Source of the DNA: Peptostreptococcaceae bacterium
GTDB lineage: Bacteria > Bacillota > Clostridia > Peptostreptococcales > Peptostreptococcaceae
Direction: 5' to 3'
Length of the DNA stretch: 64,000 nt
Assembly (NCBI GenBank): GCA_025210335.1
Contig: JAOARY010000064.1
Span: forward strand, 1 to 64,000
Numbering within the stretch: the stretch's first letter is position 1; the number at the start of each line of letters is the position of its first letter. Position numbers and translations under genes: made by a program. The notes beneath the pieces were generated by a model that was not told where the DNA came from, ran no database searches, and saw nothing but the letters and a program-made list of their open reading frames with translations. Below are positions 44,893 to 55,496 of this stretch, in pieces.

Positions 44893-46125
44893 TTATTTTA
44901 AATTAATTCTGTAAAAAGATTTTTTTCCTTTTTTGATAGTTATCATATCATCTTTAAAATCTTCTAATGTTACCATTGCATTTATATCTGTTACTTTTTC
45001 ATCTTGAAGAGATACTCCATTTTGCTTTATAAGTCTTCTCCCTTCACTCTTAGATGGTATTAATTTAACTTCTACCATTAAATCTAATATATTTATTCCA
45101 TCTTCAAAAACAACTCTTTCATAATCTGATGAAGGTATTGACTTAGAATCTCCTGCATTTTCAAATAAGGCTCTTGCTGCATCTTGGGCTTTCTTAGCTT
45201 CCTCTTGTCCATGAACTAAAGTAGTTACTTCATAAGCTAATACCTCTTTAGCTTTATTTATTTTAGCACCTTCTAAAGAAGCTAATTTTTCTACTTCATC
45301 CATAGGTAAGAATGTCAATAATGATAAACAATTTCTAACATCAGCATCATCAACATTTCTCCAGTATTGGTAGAACTCATATGGAGATGTCTTTTCTTTA
45401 TCTAACCATAAAGCTCCTTTTTCAGTTTTACCCATTTTCTTACCTTCTGAAGTTGTAAGTAAAGTAAAAGTCATACCAAAGGCTTCTTTACCTTCAACTC
45501 TTCTTATCAAATCAACTCCACCAAGAATGTTAGACCATTGATCATCTCCACCCATTTCCATTTTACATCCAAATCTTTTATTAAGCTCTAAAAAATCATA
45601 AGATTGCATTATCATATAATTAAATTCTAAGAAAGATAGTCCTTTTTCCATTCTACTTTTAAAACATTCTGCACCAAGCATTCTATTTACAGAAAAATGT
45701 CTTCCTATGCTTCTTAAAAAAGGTATATAATCTAAATCCATAAGCCAATCAGCATTGTTAACCATTATCGCTTTGTCATCAGAAAAATCTAAAAATGATG
45801 ATAGTTGCTTTTTAAAACAATTAGCATTATGATTTATAGTTTCGTCAGTCATCATCTTTCTCATATCTGTTTTTCCTGTTGGATCTCCAACCATTGCAGT
45901 TCCTCCACCAATAAGTACCACTGGTCTATGTCCTGCCATTTGAAGATGTTTCATAGCTATAGCTTGAAGGAAATGTCCAACATGTAAACTATCTGCTGTT
46001 GGGTCAAAACCTATATAGAAAGTAACTTTTTCCTTTCCTAAAAGTTCTCTTATTTCATTTTCATGCGTAGTTTGCTTTATAAATCCACGCTCTTTTAAAA
46101 CGTCAAAAACATTTCTATTTTCCAT
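44893..46125 (-). CDS. tyrS: Tyrosyl-tRNA synthetase
   Basis: A 410-residue class I aminoacyl-tRNA synthetase that charges tRNA(Tyr). The ATP-binding HIGH-type motif is HVGHF (near residue 48), and the KMSKS-type loop is KMGKT (near 235). [33 protein letters not shown] and [15 protein letters not shown] are diagnostic. The C-terminal S4-like RNA-binding domain covers the last 65 residues ([14 protein letters not shown]). It is preceded by a T-box leader of about 240 bases on the same strand, which provides regulation by uncharged tRNA(Tyr). Confidence 0.97.
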   Translation of the reverse strand: MENRNVFDVLKERGFIKQTTHENEIRELLGKEKVTFYIGFDPTADSLHVGHFLQAIAMKHLQMAGHRPVVLIGGGTAMVGDPTGKTDMRKMMTDETINHNANCFKKQLSSFLDFSDDKAIMVNNADWLMDLDYIPFLRSIGRHFSVNRMLGAECFKSRMEKGLSFLEFNYMIMQSYDFLELNKRFGCKMEMGGDDQWSNILGGVDLIRRVEGKEAFGMTFTLLTTSEGKKMGKTEKGALWLDKEKTSPYEFYQYWRNVDDADVRNCLSLLTFLPMDEVEKLASLEGAKINKAKEVLAYEVTTLVHGQEEAKKAQDAARALFENAGDSKSIPSSDYERVVFEDGINILDLMVEVKLIPSKSEGRRLIKQNGVSLQDEKVTDINAMVTLEDFKDDMITIKKGKKSFYRINLK

Positions 46126-46167
46126 GATTTTAATCCTCCTCTATATAAATACATTAATTTTTTGTAT

Positions 46168-46410
46168 AAAAAAAGACCTAGTAAGTCCTATGTAAGGACG
46201 AACTAAGTCGTGGTACCACCTTAATTTATCAATATAAATATTGACCTCTTTAGAATATAACGGTTCTAACCGCTTAGTCGTTAACTAAGTAGCTTAGATA
46301 TGCAATTCATTTTTTATGTTCTAAATATCTTTCACCACCCGATATTCTCTCTTTATTTGTAACCATAAAAAACTAATATTATCTTCATCGCCATTATTAA
46401 ATTTCTAATG
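46168..46410 (-). promoter_or_regulatory. T-box leader of tyrS
   Basis: On the minus strand the T-box sequence AAGGTGGTACCACG (46209-46222) is unmistakable. It is followed by the terminator arms GACTTAGT and ACTAGGTC with an inner GTCCT/AGGAC pairing, and a run of seven T (46168-46174). Upstream, the stem I region has the AGAGAG element and a GGTGGTGAAA terminal segment. I could not place the Tyr specifier codon with confidence. The UGGU bulge would pair with a tRNA that has discriminator A, as tRNA(Tyr) does. Confidence 0.92.
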
Positions 46411-46416
46411 AATAAA

Positions 46417-46445
46417 ATCTTATCATAAAATAAATCAAAAAACAA
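46417..46445 (-). promoter_or_regulatory. Promoter of the tyrS T-box leader
   Basis: TTGTTT (46440-46445) and TAAGAT (46417-46422) with a 17-base spacer, the latter with an extended -10 TG (TGATAAGAT). It lies just upstream of the T-box RNA. Confidence 0.65.
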
Positions 46446-46774
46446 TATATTTTTTAATTTTAAATTTGTATATTTTTCTTTTTATGGTACTTTTAATTTT
46501 AAAATTTATTCACATTATTAAATTATAATTTAAATTTTAAAAAATAATATTATAATTATGTAACATTTGTTATTTTATTCGGATTGTTTTATCTCTTTTT
46601 ATATAAAAATTATTTTTTAAATTTCTTTTTTCCTATTTTATTTATTTTTTTCATAGTTCTTCAATACCATTTATGTAAATTTTAAATATTAAGAATTTAC
46701 ATATTTCAATAATAGTGTAATATGTTTATTTGCAAAGGTTTAATTTTGCGAATAAAATTTTGGGAGGAATTTAT
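46446..46774. other. Region between the tyrS promoter and the first collagenase gene
   Basis: About 330 bases of AT-rich non-coding DNA. It contains TTTATTCGG near 46573 and TTTATTTGC...GCGAATAAA just upstream of the first collagenase start; the second collagenase has a similar TTTATT...CGAATAAA. I did not find a clear promoter pair. No gene was seen. Confidence 0.5.
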
Positions 46775-49700
46775 ATGAGAAAAAGATCAATTATTAGTTT
46801 TATTTTAGTTTTATTTTTAGCAATCTCTCCTATTTTAAATTCAAATTATTCTTACGCACAAGATGCACAAGATAATGTTGAAAATAAAATAGAAGTTAGA
46901 GATTATTCATTAAGTGAACTTAATGATATGGATTATGATACACTTATAAACACATTGGTTGAAATCGAATGGAGTCAAATGGTTGGTATATCCGACTATG
47001 ATAAATACACTATCGAATTTTATACTGATGAAGATAGAATGGATAGAATTTTACAAGAAATAAAAAGAAGAGGTTCTTTATTTACTAAAGATGATGATTT
47101 AGGTCTTAGAACGCTTATAGTAGCCTATAGAATGGGGTATTTTTACGGTTCTAACAATGAAGGTGAATTAAAAGACTTATATAGCAATTTTGATAAGAAA
47201 AAAGAATGTGAAGATGCAATAAATGCAATAATAACAAATCCAAATTTCAAATTGGGTAGTAGAACTCAAGATATACTTATCTCTGAAGTTGGTTCATTTT
47301 TAAATAATACTTATACATCTGTTGATACTTTCAACAACTTAGTACCTTTCTTTGAAGATTTTGCTACTAATATGGATGAATATTCTAAGGATAGAGCAAA
47401 ACAATCAGCAGTTTATAAAATCTTAAATGGTAGTGAATTAAGCTTAAAATCTTATGTTATGTATGATTTAAGACAACAACCTGAAGATAGTGTTTATTAT
47501 AAAAAAATAGATAATTATTTAGACACTATATCTGATATTTTATATAGTGCTGATATTGAAGAAAATAAAGAAGATGTAAATGATAATTTACAATTCATAC
47601 TAAACCATATTTTCTATAAATTATCATACATGGGTAAATTCCATACAGAAAAAAACTTTGGTAACGAAGCTTTAACTTATGTTATGGATAATTATTCTTC
47701 TGATACAATGCAACATATTCAAGCAGCAGAAAGAATTAAATTTGATTATAAAGGTATAAATGCAAGAGGAGAAGAAATAGATTACAATCTTTTAAAAGAA
47801 GATGCAAAAGACTATTATCTTCCTAATGAATATTATTTTGATAATAACTCTATAATAATAAAAACTGGTGATAAAGTTGAAAAAGAAAAAGTAAAAAGAC
47901 TTTATTTTGCTGCAAAAGAAGTTAAAGCACAAGTTTTTAGGTCTATAAAATCGGATAAAGCAGTAGATAATAATAACAATGATGATCCACTAAATATTGT
48001 TATTTATAATAGTCCTAAAGAATATGATATGAACAGACTTATTTATGGAATGAATACTAGCAATGGAGGTCTTTATGTAGAGCCTATTACTACATTCTTT
48101 ACTTATGAAAGAACTCCACAAGAAAGTATATATACTTTAGAAGAATTATTCAGACATGAATATACTCATTATTTACAAGGAAGATATATAGTTCCTGGTT
48201 TATGGGGTAGAGGAGATTTTTATAGCGATGGTCAATTAAACTGGTATGACGAAGGTAGTGCTGAATTCTTTGCAGGTTCTACTAGATATGATGGTATTAA
48301 AGCTAGATCTTCTATGGTTTCTGGTTTTGCAAATAGACAGTCAAACTGGTATGATGCAAATAAAACAATGCATTCAAAATATGGAAGCTTTGAATTTTAT
48401 AAATACGCGTTTGCAATGATTGATTATATGCATCAAAATTATAGTACTTTTGAATATTTAACAGATTGTATAAAAAGAAATGATTATGAATCATATCATA
48501 AATATATTGAAGATTTAAGTAATGATGAAAGCTTTAATGAAGCTTATCAAAATCATATGAAAGAACTTGAAGAAAAATATAATGATGACGAATTAGAAAT
48601 TCCTCTTGTTGATGATGTTTATTTAGATGAACATGAAGTTAAATCTATGCAAGAAGTCAAAAATAATATATTATCTTTAATAAATTTATCTAATGTTAAA
48701 ATACAAAAATTAGAATCTGACTTCTTTAATACATTTGCATTAAGAGGTGAATTTAAATTGAATAATAATTTAAATTCTAGTGAAGAATATTATTTATTAA
48801 ATGATAAAGTAAATGAAGTATTAACTGCTCTTGATGAAAAAGATTGGGCTGGATATAAGACTATAACTGCTTACTTTGCTAATCCAAGAGAAATTGCTGG
48901 CAAAAAAGTTTATGATGTGGTATTCCACGGAATTCTTACAGATGAAGAATTTGTTGGTGATATAATTGAAACTCCTTCAGATGATAATGATAAAACTACT
49001 GATGAAGATAATAACAAGAATGATAAAGATAATAATAAAAATGATGATAACAATAATAAAAACGATGATTCAAATAATGATAATAACAATGGTGATGATA
49101 AAGACGAATCAGTTGAAAGATTACCTATAGGTGTAGTTACTGATGAACTATTCAATAATAATAGCATTTCTTCAACTATAGCCTTAGATAATGATAGAAT
49201 GATTTATTCATTTGAAGTAGTAGAAAATTCTACAGTAAATATAGAAGTGTTAAATAACTCAAATAAAACTCTAAACTGGTTATTATATGGTGAGTCAGAC
49301 TTTAAAAATTATATAACATTTGCCAAAAGAAATGGAAATAAATTAGAAGATAATATTGATTTAAATTCTGGTAAATATTATTTACTTGTATATACTCCAG
49401 ATAAAAATATCACTGTAGATTTTGATATATTAGTTGATGGTATTAAAGAAAAAGAAGTAATAAAAGAAGATAACGATGATGAAAATGAAGTTAAGAAAAA
49501 CAATGATTTTTCTAATGCAATAGATGTAAATGCTAATGAAATAGTTACAATAGATGCTAATTTAGATGATGCACATAAAACTGTATATAAATTAAATTTA
49601 GATGAAGCTAAAGATTTAAATATAGTTGTCCAAACAAATGATAAATTAAATTGGCTTATATATAAAGAAGATGATTTAGTTAATTATGACGGTTTTGCAA

Positions 49701-49816
49701 CAGATATAAAAGATTATTATATAGCTGGTAATTATGAGGCTTCAAAAGGAAGTTATTATTTAGTTATTTATAATTACGAAGGAACTGGTGGACGTTATAG
49801 ACTTAATGTAAGATAA
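46775..49816 (+). CDS. Secreted collagenase, peptidase family M9, first of a tandem pair
   Basis: About 1013 residues, an extracellular zinc endopeptidase of the clostridial collagenase family. A signal peptide of about 30 residues (SYAQ) precedes the N-terminal activator domain (about 40-330). The catalytic domain has HEYTH at 461-465 and the third zinc ligand Glu493 in DEGSAEFF, exactly 32 residues after the first His, as in ColG. The helper region runs to about 730. A 45-residue Asp/Asn/Lys linker (about 735-780) is followed by two C-terminal domains of about 100 residues; the second has KLNWLIYKEDDLVNY and GSYYLVIYNYEGTGG, matching the clostridial collagen-binding domain. No PKD domain is visible. 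The ATG at 46775 follows GGGAGG. It would degrade host collagen. Confidence 0.93.
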   Translation: MRKRSIISFILVLFLAISPILNSNYSYAQDAQDNVENKIEVRDYSLSELNDMDYDTLINTLVEIEWSQMVGISDYDKYTIEFYTDEDRMDRILQEIKRRGSLFTKDDDLGLRTLIVAYRMGYFYGSNNEGELKDLYSNFDKKKECEDAINAIITNPNFKLGSRTQDILISEVGSFLNNTYTSVDTFNNLVPFFEDFATNMDEYSKDRAKQSAVYKILNGSELSLKSYVMYDLRQQPEDSVYYKKIDNYLDTISDILYSADIEENKEDVNDNLQFILNHIFYKLSYMGKFHTEKNFGNEALTYVMDNYSSDTMQHIQAAERIKFDYKGINARGEEIDYNLLKEDAKDYYLPNEYYFDNNSIIIKTGDKVEKEKVKRLYFAAKEVKAQVFRSIKSDKAVDNNNNDDPLNIVIYNSPKEYDMNRLIYGMNTSNGGLYVEPITTFFTYERTPQESIYTLEELFRHEYTHYLQGRYIVPGLWGRGDFYSDGQLNWYDEGSAEFFAGSTRYDGIKARSSMVSGFANRQSNWYDANKTMHSKYGSFEFYKYAFAMIDYMHQNYSTFEYLTDCIKRNDYESYHKYIEDLSNDESFNEAYQNHMKELEEKYNDDELEIPLVDDVYLDEHEVKSMQEVKNNILSLINLSNVKIQKLESDFFNTFALRGEFKLNNNLNSSEEYYLLNDKVNEVLTALDEKDWAGYKTITAYFANPREIAGKKVYDVVFHGILTDEEFVGDIIETPSDDNDKTTDEDNNKNDKDNNKNDDNNNKNDDSNNDNNNGDDKDESVERLPIGVVTDELFNNNSISSTIALDNDRMIYSFEVVENSTVNIEVLNNSNKTLNWLLYGESDFKNYITFAKRNGNKLEDNIDLNSGKYYLLVYTPDKNITVDFDILVDGIKEKEVIKEDNDDENEVKKNNDFSNAIDVNANEIVTIDANLDDAHKTVYKLNLDEAKDLNIVVQTNDKLNWLIYKEDDLVNYDGFATDIKDYYIAGNYEASKGSYYLVIYNYEGTGGRYRLNVR

Positions 49817-50128
49817 TAAAATATAATATTTGCTTATAAAAAAAAGAGGAAATTAAAATTTCCTCTTTTTTTATTTAATATTTTAAATTTAAATACAAAA
49901 AATAATTAAAATTTAAATAAATTTAACATTTAGCTTTTTAAGTATTTTTTTAGCTTTTTTATTTAATGTAATATTTATTTTTCATTCTCTTATATACATT
50001 TTATTCACTTTAAAGGTTTTTTATGCTTTTTTCATCTTTTTTACATTTACGTATAAATGTTTATTTTTTTCGAATAAAGGGAAGTATTAGATTGTATTTA
50101 AAATTTATATTCTAAGGAGGCTTTTTTA
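49817..50128. other. Region between the two collagenase genes
   Basis: A 312-base gap. It holds the terminator of the first gene and an AT-rich stretch that must include the promoter for the second gene, with TTTATTTTTTTCGAATAAA at about 50062-50080. No small gene was recognised. Confidence 0.55.
49838..49871 (+). terminator. Terminator of the first collagenase gene
   Basis: Arms AAAAAAAGAGGAAATT and AATTTCCTCTTTTTTT, followed by T-rich DNA on the plus strand, about 22 bases after the stop codon. Confidence 0.85.
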
Positions 50129-53020
50129 ATGTTTTTGAAAAAAAGAAACACATTTAACCTATTTTTTGCATTGTTAATCTCTTTTACAATGGTATTTTCT
50201 ACTAGCAGTGCATTTGTTTATGCTAGTAATTTAGAAAATTCTAAAAATTTCAACATCGAAATTAGAGATTATAGCCTAAAAGAATTAAATCAAATGGATT
50301 TAGACACTCTTATTGAAACTCTTACAAAAATTGAATGGAATAATGTAATTGGACTTTCTGATTTTGATCAACATACAATAAACTTCTATTCTAATCAGGA
50401 TAGAATGGATCGAATTTTAAATGAAATAGAAAAAAGAGCAAGCTTATTCACAAAAGATGATGATTTGGGTCTTCAAACTTTAATTGAAGTTTATAGATTA
50501 GTTTTTTATCATGCATTTTATCATAAAGATAGCGAAATAGGAATATATGATAATTTTGAAATGAAACAAAATTGTGATAATGCTATAAATTCAATTTTAA
50601 AAAATCCTAATTTTAAATTAGGAACAAAAACTCAAGATACTATAGTAAAAACAACAGGTCTTTTTATAAGCAACACATATTCTTCAGTTAGAAATTTAGA
50701 ACTCTTATCAGATTTGATTAATGATTATGAATCAAATCTAGATCTTTATCAAGATGATAGAGAAAAAAATGCGGCTATTTATAATGTTCTTTCTGGTGTT
50801 GAATATAGCATAAAATCTTATGTTTACTATAACTTAAGACAAGAACCTAGTGAAAGTATTTATTTTGCTAAATTTGATTCTTATTTAGATGCTGTTTCAA
50901 ATATAGTTTTCAACCATGAAACAAATGAAAATATTGATTATATTATAAATAATGCATTTTATGAATTATCTTATTTAGGTAAATTCCATTCAAATGAAAG
51001 TTTTGGAAACCAAGTTTTAACTTTTGTAATGGATAATTATGATTCTAATTCTATGCAATATATTCAAGCTGCTGAAAGAATTTCTAATGATTACGATAGT
51101 ATTGATTATAATGGTCAGACTGTTGATTTTAATCTAATTAAAGAAGATGCTAAAGATTATTATCTTCCTAATGAATATTATTTTGATAATAATAGAATTA
51201 CAATAAAAGCAGGTGCTGATGTTGCACAAGAAAAAATAAAAAGACTTTATTTCGCATCAAAAGAAGTATCAGCTCAAGTTTTTAGAGCTATAAAATCAGA
51301 TAAATTATTAGATAGTAATACTGATGAAGATATATTAAATATCGTTATTTATAACAGTCCTAAAGAATATGATATGAATAGACTTTTATATGGTTATAGT
51401 ACTGATAATGGTGGGATTTACATTGATCCTGATAATACATTCTTTACTTATGAAAGAACACCAAGTGAAAGTATTTATACTTTAGAAGAATTATTCAGAC
51501 ATGAATTTACACATCACTTACAAGGTCAATATATAGTTCCAGGATTATGGGGACAAGGTGACTTTTATAGTAATGGTGGCCTAAATTGGTATGATGAAGG
51601 TAGTGCTGAATTCTTTGCTGGTTCTACTAGATATGAAGGTGTTAAACCAAGAGCATCTATGGTATCTGGTTTTGCTTACAACGAATCTAATTGGTATGAT
51701 GCAAATAAAACTTTACATTCTGTATATGGCAGTTTTGAGTTTTATAAATATGCTTTTTCTATGATAGATTATATGCATAAAAATTATACTACTTTTGAAT
51801 ATTTAACTGATTGTATTAAAAGAGATGATTTTAACGCTTACAATAATTATATAAACACATTAAGTAGTGATTATAACTTCAATGAAGGTTATAGATTGAA
51901 TATGAAAAAATTATCAAACCAATACAAAAATGGAGAACTTGAAATACCTCTAGTTTCTGATATTTATCTTGAACAACATGAAGAAAAGCCAATAAATGAA
52001 ATAAAATCAGATATAGTTAGTTTAGTGAATTTAAATAATATAAAAATAGAAAAAAATATTTCTGATTATTTTGAAACTTTCACATTAAAAGGTGAATATA
52101 CTTTATATGAAAATTTATCATCTGTAGATGAATTTAATAAAATGAATGAAATTTTAGATAATGCATTAATTCAATTAGATGAAAAATCATGGACTGGATA
52201 TCAAACATTTACAGCTTATTTTGCTAATCCAAGAACTATAAACAATCAAAGAATTTATGATATTGTTTTCCATGGTATTTTAAATGACCCTAATTTTGAT
52301 TCAAATGTAGAAGAACCAGATGAAGACGAAAATACTCCTATTGGAAAAGTAACTAAAGAAATTTTTAATAATCAATTAGAAAATTATTCTTTAATTGAAT
52401 CTAATTCAAAAGCAATTTATAAATTTGAAGTTGAAAATGATAATCAAGATGTGGATATTCTTGTTCAAAAATTTTCAGATACAAATTTAAATTGGGTTTT
52501 ATATAAAGCTTCTGATTTTAATAACTATGTTTCTTATGCTAAATTTGAAGATAATAAATTGTATAATAATATAAAATTAAATAAAGGAATTTATTATTTA
52601 TCAATTTATAAATACAATGATAATAGTGAATTAAATATTGAAACTTTAATTACTGGTATAAAAAAATCAGCAGATGATAATTCTAATAATGAAGATGAAA
52701 ATAATGATGGTAGTAGCTTTGAAAAAGCATTAAATATAAACTTAGATGAAACAAAATCAAATTCTATATCAAATAATAAAAAGTTTATTTATGAATTAAA
52801 TATAACTGATGAAAAACAAATCTATATAGAAGTTAATTCTTCTAATAAGTTAAACTGGCTAATTTACAAAGAAGATAATTTAAATCAATATGATGGCTAT
52901 GCTTCTGATATTACAGATACTAAAGTATCTGGAAATTATAATGCTTTAGCTGGTAAATACTATATAGTAGTTTATGAATTGGATGGTGATAATTCTAATT
53001 TTGATATAACTATAAATTAA
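50129..53020 (+). CDS. Secreted collagenase, peptidase family M9, second of a tandem pair
   Basis: A 963-residue paralogue of the preceding gene. A signal peptide (about residues 1-33) is followed by the activator domain and the peptidase domain, with HEFTH at 458-462 and Glu490 as third zinc ligand in DEGSAEFF. The C terminus has two collagen-binding-like domains joined by short Asp/Glu/Asn linkers; the last carries KLNWLIYKEDNLNQY and GKYYIVVYELDGDN. The long acidic linker of its neighbour is reduced here to EEPDEDENTP. AAGGAGG precedes the ATG. Tandem genes suggest duplication with possible divergence in specificity; both active sites are intact. Confidence 0.93.
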   Translation: MFLKKRNTFNLFFALLISFTMVFSTSSAFVYASNLENSKNFNIEIRDYSLKELNQMDLDTLIETLTKIEWNNVIGLSDFDQHTINFYSNQDRMDRILNEIEKRASLFTKDDDLGLQTLIEVYRLVFYHAFYHKDSEIGIYDNFEMKQNCDNAINSILKNPNFKLGTKTQDTIVKTTGLFISNTYSSVRNLELLSDLINDYESNLDLYQDDREKNAAIYNVLSGVEYSIKSYVYYNLRQEPSESIYFAKFDSYLDAVSNIVFNHETNENIDYIINNAFYELSYLGKFHSNESFGNQVLTFVMDNYDSNSMQYIQAAERISNDYDSIDYNGQTVDFNLIKEDAKDYYLPNEYYFDNNRITIKAGADVAQEKIKRLYFASKEVSAQVFRAIKSDKLLDSNTDEDILNIVIYNSPKEYDMNRLLYGYSTDNGGIYIDPDNTFFTYERTPSESIYTLEELFRHEFTHHLQGQYIVPGLWGQGDFYSNGGLNWYDEGSAEFFAGSTRYEGVKPRASMVSGFAYNESNWYDANKTLHSVYGSFEFYKYAFSMIDYMHKNYTTFEYLTDCIKRDDFNAYNNYINTLSSDYNFNEGYRLNMKKLSNQYKNGELEIPLVSDIYLEQHEEKPINEIKSDIVSLVNLNNIKIEKNISDYFETFTLKGEYTLYENLSSVDEFNKMNEILDNALIQLDEKSWTGYQTFTAYFANPRTINNQRIYDIVFHGILNDPNFDSNVEEPDEDENTPIGKVTKEIFNNQLENYSLIESNSKAIYKFEVENDNQDVDILVQKFSDTNLNWVLYKASDFNNYVSYAKFEDNKLYNNIKLNKGIYYLSIYKYNDNSELNIETLITGIKKSADDNSNNEDENNDGSSFEKALNINLDETKSNSISNNKKFIYELNITDEKQIYIEVNSSNKLNWLIYKEDNLNQYDGYASDITDTKVSGNYNALAGKYYIVVYELDGDNSNFDITIN

Positions 53021-53054
53021 TTAAATAAATAATAACAATATTTTATCTTTAATA

Positions 53055-53101
53055 ATTATAGCTGAATCAAAAATAAACAATATTTTTGATTCAGCTATAA
53101 T
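53055..53101. terminator. Bidirectional terminator after the second collagenase gene
   Basis: A perfect 21-bp inverted repeat (arms 53055-53075 and 53081-53101, containing GCTGAATCAAAAATA) with a five-base loop, between converging collagenase and FliB genes. The stop codon of the FliB gene begins at the right end. Confidence 0.85.
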
Positions 53102-54316
53102 TTAATCTTTTATAAATATCATCATATGTGCAGGTGTACTCAAATTATACTTTTCAAGCAAGTTTATAACATCCTCTATAAAACCATCTGCATGGTCTAC
53201 ATATTTAGATATTCCTTGTATAATCTTTACTATTTTCTCCTCATCAAATTCTTCTTTATAGTACTTTGATAGCGATATTAAATTAAATTTAATAATAAAA
53301 TATTTTATCATTAAAGCTATAAAATTTCTAAATAAATTAGTTTTATTTTGTATTGAATATGGAAATTTTGTGTTAAACATATTATTTACAATATAGTTTT
53401 CTAGAATATAAGATTTGTCTTCCATAAATTTCTTGTAATAATTTTCATATGCATCTATATAATTATTTAAGTTTTCTTCATCACTTTGACCATAATTTAA
53501 AATCTCTAATGACTTTTTAAAGTATTTATTGTATTTCATTTTATAAGCATTATTAACTCTAAGTTCTGATAACTCTTTTAATACCTTTAATTGCATATCT
53601 TTTCTTAAATCCATATTTCTAAAATCTTTTTTAAATTCCATATTATCTATCATATATTTATAACCTTTTAGTTTTTGTTCTATTTGATTATGATCTTTAT
53701 TATTCATCAAATTCGATAAACCAGCAAGCGATATGCCTAATATAGCCAATCTTTCATCCATTTCATAATTTCTATTTTGCACTATATCTATTGAAAAATT
53801 TCTTAAATCCCAAAATAATTCTTGTTCATAATTCTTATAATCTCTTAACTCAAAATCAATTTTTATATTTTTATCAACGAATATATCTTTGGTTTCAAAA
53901 TCCATTTTATTTTTATTTAGTAATGCAATTCTTGCAACTTCAGGACAAGAAGTTGTAAGTCCTATTTCTATGAAATTATCTATCTTTGAAAAAGCCCTAG
54001 GATAGTACGTACATGTATTACAAAGATAATCTTCTCCACATTCTATAAAAATATCACAAAGATTTTCTTGATTCAAAAAAGGACATCTTTTATCATCAAC
54101 CATTATTATTTTAGCATACGCTTGAAAATCCTTGACTTTCTTATTTCTTTTTATATTACTATCAAATAAATTTTTTAATTTTTTTGACTTAGATTTTTTA
54201 TATTTTTTATATGCATTTTGATCAACATACACATCCCAACCTATACAACAAGTATCTTCGCATAAAGATCCTATACATTTAAACTTATCTAAATATGTAG
54301 GTATTAAAACATTCAT
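53102..54316 (-). CDS. FliB-family flagellin lysine-N-methylase homologue
   Basis: A 404-residue protein with the FliB/YkgJ-like cysteine clusters: FKCIGSLCEDTCCIGWDVYVD near the N terminus, CPFLNQENLCDIF and CGEDYLCNTCTYYPR near 75-110, then SCPEVARIA. The clusters probably bind a metal centre. The C-terminal 280 residues are helical and have no recognised motif. In Salmonella FliB methylates flagellin lysines; the wider family is annotated as flagellin lysine-N-methylase in Clostridia. No flagellar genes lie in the window. It is a paralogue of the gene at 56675-57895, with two other genes between them. Confidence 0.85.
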   Translation of the reverse strand: MNVLIPTYLDKFKCIGSLCEDTCCIGWDVYVDQNAYKKYKKSKSKKLKNLFDSNIKRNKKVKDFQAYAKIIMVDDKRCPFLNQENLCDIFIECGEDYLCNTCTYYPRAFSKIDNFIEIGLTTSCPEVARIALLNKNKMDFETKDIFVDKNIKIDFELRDYKNYEQELFWDLRNFSIDIVQNRNYEMDERLAILGISLAGLSNLMNNKDHNQIEQKLKGYKYMIDNMEFKKDFRNMDLRKDMQLKVLKELSELRVNNAYKMKYNKYFKKSLEILNYGQSDEENLNNYIDAYENYYKKFMEDKSYILENYIVNNMFNTKFPYSIQNKTNLFRNFIALMIKYFIIKFNLISLSKYYKEEFDEEKIVKIIQGISKYVDHADGFIEDVINLLEKYNLSTPAHMMIFIKD

Positions 54317-54425
54317 TAAAAAAACCTCCAGACCAAATTTTGAATAAAATAGTTTTTCTAATTATTTATTCCCTATAATATTTTGGATAAACAATATTTA
54401 ATCTATTTTATAATTAAAACAGCTA

Positions 54426-54480
54426 AAAAAACTATCAGTATATTAATTGTTGTAAAATCAATTTACTAATAGTTTTTTTA
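54426..54480. terminator. Terminator after the EamA transporter gene
   Basis: Arms AAAAAACTATCAGTA and TACTAATAGTTTTTT, with T-rich minus-strand sequence beyond; it follows the stop codon at 54483 and lies upstream of the first FliB gene. Confidence 0.65.
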
Positions 54481-54482
54481 AT

Positions 54483-55391
54483 CTATGCAGATTTTTTTAT
54501 AAATTTCAATTTTTTAATACTATCTTTATTTATTTTTAATTCTGATATAATCATTCCAGTAAAAATAAATAAACATCCTAAAATTTTATTAGTACTTAAA
54601 GATTCTAAATATATAATATATGAAAAAATTCCAGCGAATATCGGTTCTGCTGAATATATAAGCGATGCATGCGTTGATGATGTATAATTTTGAGCTACTG
54701 ATTGTGCTAAATATGCAAATACTGTACAAAATAAACTCAAAAATATTATACTCGATATAGATTTGATATCTGTAGGAATATAAAAATTTTCATATTTTAA
54801 ATTAAATATCAGTGAATAAATAGCTACAAAACCAATTTGTAAAATTCCAAAAACTACAGCTTTCTCTTTAGATGTGAATTTTTCAACCAATATCATATAT
54901 ATCGCAAATGCAATTGCACTTATAAATGTATATACATCACCTGTTAAAATATTAGTATCTTTAAAGCCTACATTTGATAATAGTATTATTCCATAAAAAG
55001 CAATTAAAACACTTAATACTATTTTAAGCTTAGGTATTTCTCTTTTTATTATACTCACAAACAAAGGCACTAATACAACACTAAAACCTGTTATAAATGC
55101 TGATTTTGAAGCTGTTGTTGTCTTTAGACCTTCTGTTTGGAATAAAAAATGTAAAAATAGAATAAAACCAGCAATCATAGATTTAACAAAAATATTTTTA
55201 TCTATACATTTCATATCCTTATAAAATATAATAGCTGAGATTAAAAATGCCAATGTAAATCTTAAGAATAAAAAATTAAATATTTCTATATTAGATATTG
55301 CTGTTTTTGTTGTTATAAATGAAAATCCCCAAAATAAAGTAACTATAAGCAATGTTATATCTGCTTTCATTTTCTTATTCATATCAATCAC
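54483..55391 (-). CDS. EamA-family (drug/metabolite) transporter
   Basis: A 302-residue protein with ten hydrophobic segments in two EamA repeats. The first repeat starts at ADITLLIVTLFWGFSFITTKTAI with the family WG motif, and the second at GDVYTFISAIAFAIYMILVEKF. The conserved SAEPIFAGIFSYIIYLE stretch near the C terminus is typical. The substrate is unknown. The gene lies between two FliB homologues and next to a PucR regulator, but an operon link is not evident. It has an AGGTGA ribosome binding site. Confidence 0.88.
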   Translation of the reverse strand: MIDMNKKMKADITLLIVTLFWGFSFITTKTAISNIEIFNFLFLRFTLAFLISAIIFYKDMKCIDKNIFVKSMIAGFILFLHFLFQTEGLKTTTASKSAFITGFSVVLVPLFVSIIKREIPKLKIVLSVLIAFYGIILLSNVGFKDTNILTGDVYTFISAIAFAIYMILVEKFTSKEKAVVFGILQIGFVAIYSLIFNLKYENFYIPTDIKSISSIIFLSLFCTVFAYLAQSVAQNYTSSTHASLIYSAEPIFAGIFSYIIYLESLSTNKILGCLFIFTGMIISELKINKDSIKKLKFIKKSA

Positions 55392-55496
55392 CTCAAGATG
55401 ATTATATAGGAATTTTTAATTTAAATATTTAAAAAAAATAAAAAAAAAACCAATATACTTTGTAATTTTTACAACGAAATTGATTTTTCAATACCT

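Noticed and set aside
48910..49167. Minus-strand reading frame rich in Leu and Ser
   Set aside because: It is the antisense of the Asp/Asn/Lys linker of the first collagenase; repetitive codons create the open frame, and it has no ribosome binding site.
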